A DNA stretch of 64,000 nucleotides from Fidelibacterota bacterium (GTDB lineage: Bacteria > Fidelibacterota > Marinisomatia > SCGC-AAA003-L08 > D37C17), in the NCBI GenBank assembly GCA_002707645.1, contig PANN01000014.1, positions 67,338 to 131,337 on the forward strand. Direction: 5' to 3'. This document shows positions 53,586-62,972 of this stretch, one piece after another. Position 1 is the first letter of the stretch; each line of letters starts with the position of its first letter. Below the pieces are notes generated by a model that saw nothing but the letters and a program-made list of their open reading frames with translations, made no database searches and was not told where the DNA came from. Made by a program: the position numbers and the translations under genes.

Positions 53586-54025
53586 TTATCTAGATTAGAA
53601 AATTGATTGATCATTTCTACAGCAGCTTCCATAACTTCATATCCTTTATTAGATTTATCAGATTGCGTTCTATCTAAAGCCTGCTGATAATTATAAGTTG
53701 TTAACACTCCATATAATATTGGAATATTTTTATTGTTTAAAGACAGAGACATTATTTGCTCAGTAACTGATTGGGATATATATTCAAAATGTGCTGTTTC
53801 ACCCTTAATTACACATCCAAGTGTGACAATAGCATCAAATTTTGTTTTGCTATTTACCAATAATTGATTAACACATGAAGGGATTTCAAATGCTCCAGGT
53901 ACTTTATATATATGTTTTAAATTAAATTTTTTATCGTAATTAGTTTCATAACATTTTAAAGCGCCCTCTATTATTCCATCAGTAATCTGCTTATTAAAAC
54001 TACTTGCAATAATTGCTATCTTCAT
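53582..54025 (-). CDS. ribH: 6,7-dimethyl-8-ribityllumazine synthase
   Basis: 'IIASSFNKQITDGIIEGALKCY', 'VPGAFEIPSCVNQLL', 'TLGCVIKGETAHFEYISQSVTEQIMSLSL'. Confidence 0.95.
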   Translation of the reverse strand: MKIAIIASSFNKQITDGIIEGALKCYETNYDKKFNLKHIYKVPGAFEIPSCVNQLLVNSKTKFDAIVTLGCVIKGETAHFEYISQSVTEQIMSLSLNNKNIPILYGVLTTYNYQQALDRTQSDKSNKGYEVMEAAVEMINQFSNLDK

Positions 54026-55234
54026 TTTTTGATGTTCTCCATAATAAGATGGCCTAATTTATCTCTTTTTGTTGAAAGATATTTATTATTTACTTTATTT
54101 GCTTCAAATTCTATAGCAACTCTATCAACAACTTCAAGTCCAAAACCCTCTAAAGAAATAATTTTTTTTAGGATTATTTGTTAAAAGACGCATTTTTCTA
54201 ACATTGCAATCCAATAAAATTTGTGCCCCTATTCCATATTCTCTAAGATCAGCTTTAAAACCTAGTTTATGATTTGCTTCTACGGTATCATAGCCTTGAT
54301 CTTGTAATTGATAAGCTTTTATTTTATTTTTAAGACCAATACCTCTTCCTTCTTGTCTTAAATATACAAGTATTCCCTTACCTTCATTTTCAATCATTTT
54401 TAAAGATGCTTCTAACTGGGAACCACAATCACACCTTAACGAACCAAAAATATCTCCAGTTAAACATTGTGAATGAACTCTGACCAATACATTATCATTC
54501 TTACTAATATTTCCTTTAATAACTGCAACATGATGATCTCTGTTTATTTTATCTTCAAATAATTTCAATTTAAATTTTCCAAAATCAGTTGGAAAAGGGA
54601 CTGTAGTAATTTGCTCAATTAACTTGTCGAATTTTTTTCTATAAGCTATTAAATCAGCAATACTAATAATTTTTATATTGTGTTCCTTTGAAATTTTTGT
54701 TAAAGATTCTGATCTCGCCATCGTTCCATCATCATCTACAATTTCAACTAATAATGCCAGCGATTTATGATTAGATAATTTAGTTAGATCTAAGCAAGCT
54801 TCTGTATGACCTGCTCTTTGTAAAACACCCCCGTCTTTTGCTATCAATGGAAACATATGGCCAGGCTTTACAAGGTCACTAGGCGTTGAATCGTCACTGA
54901 TTAATACTTGAAGAGTTTTCCACCTATCTTTTGCAGAAATACCTGTAGAAATTCCATTTTTAGCATCAACACTTACAGTAAAATTAGTTTTTTGATGTTC
55001 TGTATTATTATCAACCATTGGACTTAAATCTAATTCTTTAGCTTTTTCAGATGATATTGAAGTACATATCAGACCTCTGCCATATTTCATCATAAAATTA
55101 ATATCATCAGAAGTTGCTTTTTCACCAGATATGATGAAATCACCTTCATTTTCTCTGTTTTCATCATCTACAACAATTAACATCTTACCATTCTTAAAAT
55201 CATTAATTGCTTCTTTAATAGTGTTTAATTTCAT
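54022..55234 (-). CDS. ribBA: Bifunctional DHBP synthase/GTP cyclohydrolase II, interrupted by a +1 indel in an A8 tract
   Basis: ORF ends '[19 protein letters not shown]'. Removing one A at 54162-54169 restores [51 protein letters not shown] (403 aa), with an ATGA overlap to ribH. Confidence 0.94.
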
Positions 55235-55827
55235 TATAAATCCCTATTTAATAAATTCTTTTCAACATACTTTGCAATCAAATCTGTTTCAATATTTAAG
55301 TTTGAATTAACTTTTTTAAAACCCAGTGAAGTGTTTTTTAAAGTATGAGGTATAATTGATACTTTAATTGAACTTTTTGATATTTCCATAATTGTTAAAG
55401 ATATTCCATCTAATGTAATGGATCCTTTGTAAATACAATATTTCAAGAAACTTTTATCAAAAGAAACTTCAAAAATAACTTGGCCATCCATTAAATTTTT
55501 AATAGAATTAATTTTTCCTATACACTCAACATGTCCTTGAACAATATGGCCACCAAGCCTATCTGATAGACGCAAACATCTTTCTAAATTTACATGATCT
55601 CCAATATTTAAATCCGAAAAATTACTTTTGTCTAAAGATTCAGTAATAATATCAAAACTTATATTTTGTTTACCAAGACTTACGATAGTCAAGCATACAC
55701 CATTTACAGCAATACTATCACCAACTTTAATATCATCAAGCTGGGTTTTAATTTCAATATTCCAATGACCTTTAAATTTATTAATATTATTTACTTTTCC
55801 TAAATCCTCTATTAATCCTGTAAACAT
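55234..55827 (-). CDS. ribE: Riboflavin synthase, alpha subunit
   Basis: '[12 protein letters not shown]', '[14 protein letters not shown]', '[15 protein letters not shown]', duplicated lumazine-binding domains. Confidence 0.95.
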   Translation of the reverse strand: MFTGLIEDLGKVNNINKFKGHWNIEIKTQLDDIKVGDSIAVNGVCLTIVSLGKQNISFDIITESLDKSNFSDLNIGDHVNLERCLRLSDRLGGHIVQGHVECIGKINSIKNLMDGQVIFEVSFDKSFLKYCIYKGSITLDGISLTIMEISKSSIKVSIIPHTLKNTSLGFKKVNSNLNIETDLIAKYVEKNLLNRDL

Positions 55828-56879
55828 AATTCCTTTTTTCTCATAATCTTTAAACTATCATTTTCAAACTCATTTTCATTAAAAATTTCCCATTCATCAT
55901 TAATATGAGGGCTTTGAAGAAAAGCATTATTCAAAGAATCATTTGATGTGTATAAATATATCTCATTTATTAAGTTTTCTTTTAAAAATGAGTTTATTAC
56001 AGTTGGTCCACCTTCAATGAGAAGTTTAGTTATTCCTTTTTTACCAATGGATTTTAGTATATCTTTTGGATCTAACAAATTGTCTTTTACAGCAATCGGT
56101 AAACAAACTCCAATAGGACTGCTAGATTCATTAAAATTGTTTTCATTACAAAGAATTATATTATTTGCTTCGTTATCATTAAATATTTTCAATGATAGTG
56201 GTAACTTTCTATTAGTATCAATAATAATTCTAGTAGGGTTACTACCTACAACATTTCTTACTGTTAATGATGGATTATCAACTTCAACAGTCTTTGTACC
56301 AACCAATATTCCATCAACTTCTGATCTTAACATATGAGAAAAAGAATTAGTATCTTGGCCCGTAATCAAAGTAGTAGTGTTTGAATCAACTCCCATAAAC
56401 CCATTATTTGACTGAGCAATTTTAACAATTACCCATGGATGTCCCGTTTTTACCCAATTAAAAAAACCAATATTCAGCTCATAACATTTTTTAAAATTAA
56501 TATCTGTAAATACATTTATGTTTGATTTTTTTAGCTCTTCAATACCTAATCCATTAACTTCTGGATTTTTGTCAATACATCCAACATATACATTCTTTAT
56601 ACCATTTTCAATAATTTTATTTACACATGGAGGAGTCTTTGAAAAAATATTACAGGGTTCTAAATTAACATATAGGTCAGAACCACTTGGATCTTCTATG
56701 CAGTTATTCAAAGCGTCAACTTCTGCATGAGCTGTTCCAAAAGATTTATGATATCCTTCTCCAATTATTTTATTATTTTTAACTAAAACACATCCTACCA
56801 TTGGATTTGGAGAAACATTACCTCTTCCTAATTTTGCAAGATCTAATACCCTGTCCATATATTGAATATGCATTTCCAT
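55812..56879 (-). CDS. ribD: Bifunctional riboflavin biosynthesis deaminase/reductase RibD
   Basis: 'GRGNVSPNPMVGCVLVKNNKIIGEGYHKSFGTAHAEVDAL', 'VNLEPCNIFSKTPPCVNKIIENGIKNVYVG', 'LLIEGGPTVINSFLKENLINEIYLY'. Confidence 0.93.
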   Translation of the reverse strand: MEMHIQYMDRVLDLAKLGRGNVSPNPMVGCVLVKNNKIIGEGYHKSFGTAHAEVDALNNCIEDPSGSDLYVNLEPCNIFSKTPPCVNKIIENGIKNVYVGCIDKNPEVNGLGIEELKKSNINVFTDINFKKCYELNIGFFNWVKTGHPWVIVKIAQSNNGFMGVDSNTTTLITGQDTNSFSHMLRSEVDGILVGTKTVEVDNPSLTVRNVVGSNPTRIIIDTNRKLPLSLKIFNDNEANNIILCNENNFNESSSPIGVCLPIAVKDNLLDPKDILKSIGKKGITKLLIEGGPTVINSFLKENLINEIYLYTSNDSLNNAFLQSPHINDEWEIFNENEFENDSLKIMRKKELCLQD

Positions 56880-56882
56880 ATT

Positions 56883-58223
56883 TTAGTTTTGTAAAATCTT
56901 GCCCGTAAATTCATATATATCAAACATATTAACTAAACCATCATTATTAATATCTGAAAACCACAAATCCAATCCATCAACTGAAATATTATGTTTAATA
57001 ATATATTTTAATTCCATTACATCTAACATATTTAATTCATTATCAAGATTGATATCTCCCTTGTTATAATATTGTTTTTCTTGTTCAGATAGAATAAAAG
57101 CACCTAATAAACAATAAGGAGCTGCACCATTGTGTCCACCATAAAATTCATTTAACAACTCAAGAGATACTAGATTTGGATCCGCACCATTTTCAATAAA
57201 TCTATTGTAAGCGACAACAGAGTTTTCAAAAGGAATTTGTTCGTCAGCAATTCCATGAAATAAATATAATTTACTTCTTGGAATCCAATCAAGTAAATCA
57301 TTTTCTGCTAGTGTTAATCTAAAAGGAAAATTTAAGTTATTTCTAAATTCATGAATAATATCTGCTCTTAAAATATAAATTGGTATATCTGGCATAAAAT
57401 TATTGATATACCCACCTGAAAAATCTCCATTAAATAATTCTGGTAAAATTTCGGCATATTCAGGTTTAAAAAAATCCTGGACTGTTCCTAAATCATATCT
57501 TTCCATATAAGAAAGAACAACATAAGGCAAATAATATGGATTGATATATTTTTTTCTAGATAACATCAAGTCTACCATTGTACCTGACATATCATATGCT
57601 CCTGCCATAGGAAAAGACATAGTAATGTTTAAATCAGTATGATTTTCTTCTATTTCTTTAACTGCTGCAAGTGCTGCATAACCACCTTCCGAATAGCCAG
57701 CAATATATAATTGGTCATTAAATTGCAGACCATATATTTGGTTGCAAAATTGTCTTGTGGCATAAACCATATCTATCATAACTGTTGCTGTTGGATCTTT
57801 TAATTGATAAGGATGATTAATTTGAGAAACACCTAATCCTAAGTAATCTGGCTCCATGTAGATATAACCTGAAGTTCCAAGCCACATATTTAAATCATTA
57901 AATGATCCCATTGAAGGAGCACTATCTCTTTTTACTTTTGTTCCATGACCAAACAGATACATTGGATAAGCGTAATTATAATCATCAGGAAAAGAAATAA
58001 AACCAGATGCTTCTGAATATTCTCCAAACTGATCTATAGTCTCATAAACAATTGAATATGCTTTAATATTAAATATTGCATTTGGACTCAACTGTCCAAC
58101 TGATGCATCTAGATCTTCTTGTATAATATTAGATTGCATTAATCCTACATATTCAAAAGATATTAAATCACCTCTGTCTGAGAAAATTATTGATATTAAC
58201 ATAATAAATGTGATTTTAAGCAT
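56883..58223 (-). CDS. Secreted alpha/beta-hydrolase (lipase-like) with dockerin-type C-terminus
   Basis: Nucleophile elbow 'AGYSEGGYAAL', 'FYGGHNGAAPYCLLGAF'; C-terminal 'GDINLDNELNMLDVMELKYII...SDINNDGLVNMFDIYEFTGKIL'. Confidence 0.82.
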   Translation of the reverse strand: MLKITFIMLISIIFSDRGDLISFEYVGLMQSNIIQEDLDASVGQLSPNAIFNIKAYSIVYETIDQFGEYSEASGFISFPDDYNYAYPMYLFGHGTKVKRDSAPSMGSFNDLNMWLGTSGYIYMEPDYLGLGVSQINHPYQLKDPTATVMIDMVYATRQFCNQIYGLQFNDQLYIAGYSEGGYAALAAVKEIEENHTDLNITMSFPMAGAYDMSGTMVDLMLSRKKYINPYYLPYVVLSYMERYDLGTVQDFFKPEYAEILPELFNGDFSGGYINNFMPDIPIYILRADIIHEFRNNLNFPFRLTLAENDLLDWIPRSKLYLFHGIADEQIPFENSVVAYNRFIENGADPNLVSLELLNEFYGGHNGAAPYCLLGAFILSEQEKQYYNKGDINLDNELNMLDVMELKYIIKHNISVDGLDLWFSDINNDGLVNMFDIYEFTGKILQN

Positions 58224-58249
58224 GCCTAAAATTACTCCAATATTACTAA

Positions 58250-58807
58250 TTATAGAATTATTTTATTATCTGAAGAATAATTTCTAGCAAATTCGTAACC
58301 TACAACACCCGTTGCAACTGAAACATTTAAGCTTTGTTTAATTCCTCTCATTGGTATTTCAACATGTTGATTCGCTAATTTGGCTAATTCTTCAGATACT
58401 CCTTTAACTTCATTGCCAACAATAAAGCATAAAGGATACGAAGATTTTGAAAGATAAATTGATTTTGACTCAATGGTTTGTTCAACCAAAACAAGTGTAA
58501 TACCATCTTTAAGAACTTGTTTTGCTGCATCAATAGGATTTTCAAAGTGCTCCCAAGGAACAACTTTGTCGGCACCAAGTGCTGTTTTAGATATATCTTC
58601 TCTCGGCGGATAGGCAGTGTATCCAGTTAAATAAATTTTACTAGCACCAAAACCATCAGCGGTCCTAAAAATAGAACCAACATTATGAACAGACCGAACA
58701 TTTTCAACTAAAATTGATATGGGTAGCTTGGGAATTTTTTTTATTTCATCTTCTGTTGGTCTAGAAGCTTTTAATTCATCATTTGTTCTTTTTATTTTGA
58801 TATTCAT
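58250..58807 (-). CDS. TrmH/SpoU family RNA methyltransferase
   Basis: 'VRSVHNVGSIFRTADGFGASKIYLTG', 'CFIVGNEVKGVSEEL', 'IPMRGIKQSLNVSVATGVVGYE'. Confidence 0.93.
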   Translation of the reverse strand: MNIKIKRTNDELKASRPTEDEIKKIPKLPISILVENVRSVHNVGSIFRTADGFGASKIYLTGYTAYPPREDISKTALGADKVVPWEHFENPIDAAKQVLKDGITLVLVEQTIESKSIYLSKSSYPLCFIVGNEVKGVSEELAKLANQHVEIPMRGIKQSLNVSVATGVVGYEFARNYSSDNKIIL

Positions 58808-58854
58808 TTTTTTTAAAATATTATTATATAAATCACATAAATTTACATCTTAAT

Positions 58855-59481
58855 ATGCTTAAAATAAATAAACCTTTAGTTATTGTTGCAAATGGTGAAT
58901 TTCCTAAAAACTCCATTGGATTAAATATATTAAAAAAAGCTAAATTTATTATATGTTGTGATGGAGCAGCAGATAAACTTTTAAAAAATGGATATACACC
59001 TAATCTAATTATAGGTGATTTTGATTCAATCTCTGAAATAAATTATACAGAATATAGAGGTATTACTCTAAAAGTATTGGATCAATCTAAAAATGATTTA
59101 AGAAAAGCTATTGATTTTAGCATAAAAAATAATATTAATGAATTATCTATAATAGGTGCATCTGGTTTTAGAGAAGATCATTTGATAGGAAATATTTTCA
59201 GCCTATATAAATATCCAAATACCAAGATTAAAATATTTACAGATACTGGAACCTTTCAGCTCATAAATAAATCGCAAAAAATTAAAAGCTTTAAAGGACA
59301 ACAAGTATCATTTTTTTTGGAAGATAAAACTATAAAAATTACTTCTAGTAACTTAAAGTATAACTTTAATAAAAGTACTTTAAATAATCTATTTTCTGGT
59401 ACTTTAAATGAATCAAAAGAAAATTATTTTAATTTAGAAATAAGTCATGGTACACTACTCCTATACAAGAAATACAAGTAA
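58855..59481 (+). CDS. Thiamine pyrophosphokinase
   Basis: 'ICCDGAADKLLKNGYTPNLIIGDFDSI', 'DQSKNDLRKAIDF', 'IIGASGFREDHLIGNI'. Confidence 0.88.
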   Translation: MLKINKPLVIVANGEFPKNSIGLNILKKAKFIICCDGAADKLLKNGYTPNLIIGDFDSISEINYTEYRGITLKVLDQSKNDLRKAIDFSIKNNINELSIIGASGFREDHLIGNIFSLYKYPNTKIKIFTDTGTFQLINKSQKIKSFKGQQVSFFLEDKTIKITSSNLKYNFNKSTLNNLFSGTLNESKENYFNLEISHGTLLLYKKYK

Positions 59482-59483
59482 AA

Positions 59484-59669
59484 ATGAATATAAAAATTAT
59501 ATTAATAACTATCGTTTCATTCATATTGGTCACAAGTCTATTTATGTATTTAATGATAACAAATAACATAGAGATATTTATTACTCAATTCAAATGGTTC
59601 ATGCGTGCTGCATCACCTTTCGTAATGATTTATTTAATTTATATTGGATCTAAAAATGAATGGAAATAA
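59484..59669 (+). CDS. Small two-TM membrane protein, unknown
   Basis: 61 aa, two hydrophobic segments, positioned between two co-oriented genes with minimal spacing. Confidence 0.5.
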   Translation: MNIKIILITIVSFILVTSLFMYLMITNNIEIFITQFKWFMRAASPFVMIYLIYIGSKNEWK

Positions 59670-60891
59670 ATCAAATTTATATGATGCAATAATAGTTGGA
59701 GGTGGTCCTGCGGGGTCTTGTGCTGCATTATATGCAAACAAAATCGGTCTTAAAACAATTATTTTGGAAAAATCACGATTTCCCAGGGATAAAGTGTGCG
59801 GAGATGCTCTTTCAGGAAAAGTTGTGCGATATATGAAAGAATTAGAGATTTTAAATGAGGTGAGTAAACTAGAAGGATCAACTATTAATACAATTACATT
59901 TGGCAGTCCTAACCATAAACAATTTAATGTTTATTTAACAAATAGATACAATAAGAATATAATTAAAGAAGGATACGCAATAAAACGTAGTATTTTTGAT
60001 AATTTTTTATTTAATAAAGCTAATCAACTAACAGATACTAAATTAGGATTTAAGGTAAACAAAATTTTATATAATAATAAAAAAATTATAGGAGTTGAAG
60101 GATTAAATAATAATAATAATAAAGAAAAAATCTATGCTCCTATTATCCTAGGGTGTGATGGAGCAAATTCTACAATTGCTAAAAAATTAGGCCTATACAC
60201 CGATCTTCAGAAAAATTCAGCCATGGCAATACGATGCTATTATAAAAATGTAAAGAATTTAAAAAATCAAATTGAACTTCACTTTGTTGATGAAGTTTTA
60301 CCCGGATATTTTTGGCTTTTCCCAGTTGGTAAAAACACTGCAAATATTGGTATTGGTTTAAGTAAAGAACAAGCAAAAAAAGATACCCGGAAGCTTTCAA
60401 CTATTTTAGATGATGTAACAAATTCAAATTTTTTTAGAAAAAGATTTAAAGATTCAAAAAAAATAGATAGTCCGAAAAGTTGGGTTTTGCCATTAGGACG
60501 AGTAAAAAGAATTAATTATGGAGATGGCTTTATGCTTTTAGGTGATGCTGCTGGATTAATTGACCCTTTTACGGGAGAAGGCATTGGAAATGCAATGGCA
60601 TCAGCAAAATTTGCAATCAAAATTGCATCTAAATGTTTAGAAAAAAATGATTTCTCTTCAAAATTAACTTCCGAATACAATAAAATTCTATGGACAAAAT
60701 TAGGCTCAGAGCTTAAAACTAGCTCCAGACTTCAAGATTTAGCAAATTATAGAGTTCTTCTTAATTTTGTAATGGGTAAAGCATCATCAAATAAAAATGT
60801 GCAGGATATAATAAGCGGCATGTTAGCAAAAGAAATACCTAAAGAAAGATTGACCAACCCTCTTTTTTATTTAAAAATTTTATTATCTTAA
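59656..60891 (+). CDS. Geranylgeranyl reductase-family FAD-dependent oxidoreductase
   Basis: 'YDAIIVGGGPAGSCAALYANKIGLKTIILEKSRFPRDKVCGDALSG', 'MLLGDAAGLIDPFTGEGIGNAMASAKFA'. ATG at 59656 preferred over TTG at 59644. Confidence 0.9.
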   Translation: MNGNKSNLYDAIIVGGGPAGSCAALYANKIGLKTIILEKSRFPRDKVCGDALSGKVVRYMKELEILNEVSKLEGSTINTITFGSPNHKQFNVYLTNRYNKNIIKEGYAIKRSIFDNFLFNKANQLTDTKLGFKVNKILYNNKKIIGVEGLNNNNNKEKIYAPIILGCDGANSTIAKKLGLYTDLQKNSAMAIRCYYKNVKNLKNQIELHFVDEVLPGYFWLFPVGKNTANIGIGLSKEQAKKDTRKLSTILDDVTNSNFFRKRFKDSKKIDSPKSWVLPLGRVKRINYGDGFMLLGDAAGLIDPFTGEGIGNAMASAKFAIKIASKCLEKNDFSSKLTSEYNKILWTKLGSELKTSSRLQDLANYRVLLNFVMGKASSNKNVQDIISGMLAKEIPKERLTNPLFYLKILLS

Positions 60892-60895
60892 ATAT

Positions 60896-61496
60896 CTATT
60901 TCTTATTTTTAATCATAACATCTATAAATAATTTAGATGATGAAATCTGCTCATACCAATAAACGAGTTTTTCATAGTTTTTACTAAACCATTCATAATC
61001 AACATTTGCAAACTGTCTTACAAATGGAAAAATTGCAACATCTGCGATAGAGATACTATCTTTAAAAAAATATTTTGTATTATTTAAGTTTTGTTCATAA
61101 TCCAATAATATATGATTACACTTACTTCTGTAGTAATCTTTTGAAAACTGGGGATATCTATCAGAGTACTTATACTTATCTAGCCACTTCTTGAAAAAAA
61201 AAATCATTTTTATTAATTAAATCAATTTCACTATTACCATCAACAGATATCCATGTTTGATTTTTATTATTTCTTAGTGCCCATAACATGATTTCTAAAC
61301 TTTCATCTATCACTTCACCTTTTTTATTAATTAGTACTGGCACAGTACCTTTTTTTGAAGCTTTATAAAGCTCTTCTGGTCTATTTTTAAGAGAAATTTC
61401 TATTATTTCTACTTGTATTTTTGAATATAGAAGTGCCATCCTAGCACGGATTGCGTATGGTCAGCGCCTATAAGAGAATAGAAGATGATTTTTCAA
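60896..61496 (-). CDS. Glutathione S-transferase-like protein, candidate selenoprotein (in-frame TGA at the Cys position); second half displaced by a T10 homopolymer frameshift
   Basis: Conceptual product: (M)KNHLLFSYRR[U]PYAIRARMALLYSKIQVEIIEISLKNRPEELYKASKKGTVPVLINKKGEVIDESLEIMLWALRNNKNQTWISVDGNSEIDLINKNDFFF//KKWLDKYKYSDRYPQFSKDYYRSKCNHILLDYEQNLNNTKYFFKDSISIADVAIFPFVRQFANVDYEWFSKNYEKLVYWYEQISSSKLFIDVMIKNKK. TGA at 61461-61463; indel run at 61194-61203. Confidence 0.75.
61433..61454 (-). promoter_or_regulatory. Candidate bacterial SECIS hairpin immediately 3' of the in-frame TGA
   Basis: mRNA-sense TGA-CCATACGCAATCCGTGCTAGGATGGCACTTC can form GUGC(U)-AGGAU-(G)GCAC, or alternatively GCaAUCC-GUGCUA-GGAUgGC. 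17/31 GC in an otherwise strongly AT-rich region. Confidence 0.5.
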
Positions 61497-61500
61497 AATT

Positions 61501-62862
61501 TTAACAATTATTAACTACTACTGTTTTCATATTAACAAATTCTCTAATTCCATATTTTGATAATTCGATACCATAACCAGATTTTTTAACTCCTCCAAAC
61601 GGTAATCTTGGATCAGATTTTGTCATATCATTTATGAAAACTGCACCAGTTTCTATTTTATTAGCTATTTTTTTACCATTTTCTGTATTAGAAGTCCAAA
61701 CACTTCCACCCAATCCATAATCACTATTATTTGCTAATCTAATAGCTTCTTCAACACTCTTTATTCTTGTAACACAAAATATTGGACCAAAAGTCTCATA
61801 ATTAAAAACATCCATTTTTTCATTAACATTAATAAGTAGAGTGGGATAATAATAAGAATCTTTCTTTTTACCACCACATATACACTTGGCACCCTTTTTA
61901 ATTGAAGATTGAACTAAACGATCTATTTCATCAATAAATTCGATTTTTGCTAAAGGTCCTATTTGAGTTTCATCTAATAGTGGATCACCTACTTTTAGGT
62001 TCTTAATTAAACTTTCTACTTTTGCAACAAAACTATCATGAATTTTATCATGAATCAAAAATCTTTTTGCTGCAATACAGCTTTGGCCGGTATTAAGGAA
62101 TCTTGCAGCGACAGCTGTTTTGGCTGCTTTTTGTATATCAGCATCTTCTAAAACAATAAAACAATCTGATCCACCTAATTCTAAAACAGTTTTTTTTATT
62201 TCTTTTCCTGCTTGCATTGCTACTTGAGAACCAGCATATTCACTTCCTGTTAATGTTACAGCTTTAACTGCATTATTGGAAATAACACTTGCTACCTGTG
62301 ATGAGGAAATTAGAAGTGTCTTAAAAACATTTGGATAAGGACAACATTCTTTAATTAATTTTTCAATTAATAATGCACAACCGCTAACATTTGAAGCATG
62401 TTTTAAAATACAAACATTACCAGCCATCAAAGATGGAGCAATAAACCTAAATACTTGCCAATAGGGAAAATTCCATGGCATAATACCAAATACAATTCCT
62501 ATTGGATCGTATTGAATAAAACTTTCTGAAAAATCTGATTCGATATACTCATTTTTTAAAAAGTTTTCAGCATTTAACGCATAATATTCTAAAACCCATA
62601 CACTTTTTAATACTTCTAATTTTGATTCAGCTATAGGCTTACCCATTTCAAGTGAAATCATTTTTGAATGGATATTAATTTCTAATTTCAATTTATTTGC
62701 AACAGATAATAAAAAATCTTTTCGTTTATTAAATGATAAATTTTTCCAAAAGGAAAAAGCTACAGATACATCTTCTAATATTAAATTAGTTTTTTCTTCT
62801 GAAAATGTTTCATATTCATTTATTAATTTACGTGTAAAAGGATTTATTGATTTTAATTTCAT
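61501..62862 (-). CDS. Succinate-semialdehyde dehydrogenase-like aldehyde dehydrogenase
   Basis: 'PIGIVFGIMPWNFPYWQVFRFIAPSLMAGN', 'VTLTGSEYAGSQVAMQAGKEIKKTVLELGGSDCFIVLEDAD', 'FLNTGQSCIAAKRFL'. Confidence 0.9.
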   Translation of the reverse strand: MKLKSINPFTRKLINEYETFSEEKTNLILEDVSVAFSFWKNLSFNKRKDFLLSVANKLKLEINIHSKMISLEMGKPIAESKLEVLKSVWVLEYYALNAENFLKNEYIESDFSESFIQYDPIGIVFGIMPWNFPYWQVFRFIAPSLMAGNVCILKHASNVSGCALLIEKLIKECCPYPNVFKTLLISSSQVASVISNNAVKAVTLTGSEYAGSQVAMQAGKEIKKTVLELGGSDCFIVLEDADIQKAAKTAVAARFLNTGQSCIAAKRFLIHDKIHDSFVAKVESLIKNLKVGDPLLDETQIGPLAKIEFIDEIDRLVQSSIKKGAKCICGGKKKDSYYYPTLLINVNEKMDVFNYETFGPIFCVTRIKSVEEAIRLANNSDYGLGGSVWTSNTENGKKIANKIETGAVFINDMTKSDPRLPFGGVKKSGYGIELSKYGIREFVNMKTVVVNNC

Positions 62863-62972
62863 ATTATATTTATTAAGAATTATAATAAAAATTTAAACAA
62901 AAAAATAATAATAAATAAATTAATAAATATTAAATTATTGAATCAATTTTTATATAAAACTAAGGTATTATA

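Noticed and set aside
60106-60121. AAT trinucleotide repeat encoding NNNNN
   Set aside because: Short microsatellite in an AT-rich genome; a surface loop of the oxidoreductase; no evidence of function.
60896-61496. TGA reassignment (alternative genetic code) as explanation for the in-frame TGA
   Set aside because: TGA serves as a normal stop for other genes in the window (for example the TonB receptor at 1071-1073 and the corrected ribBA), and no other internal TGA was seen in conserved genes.
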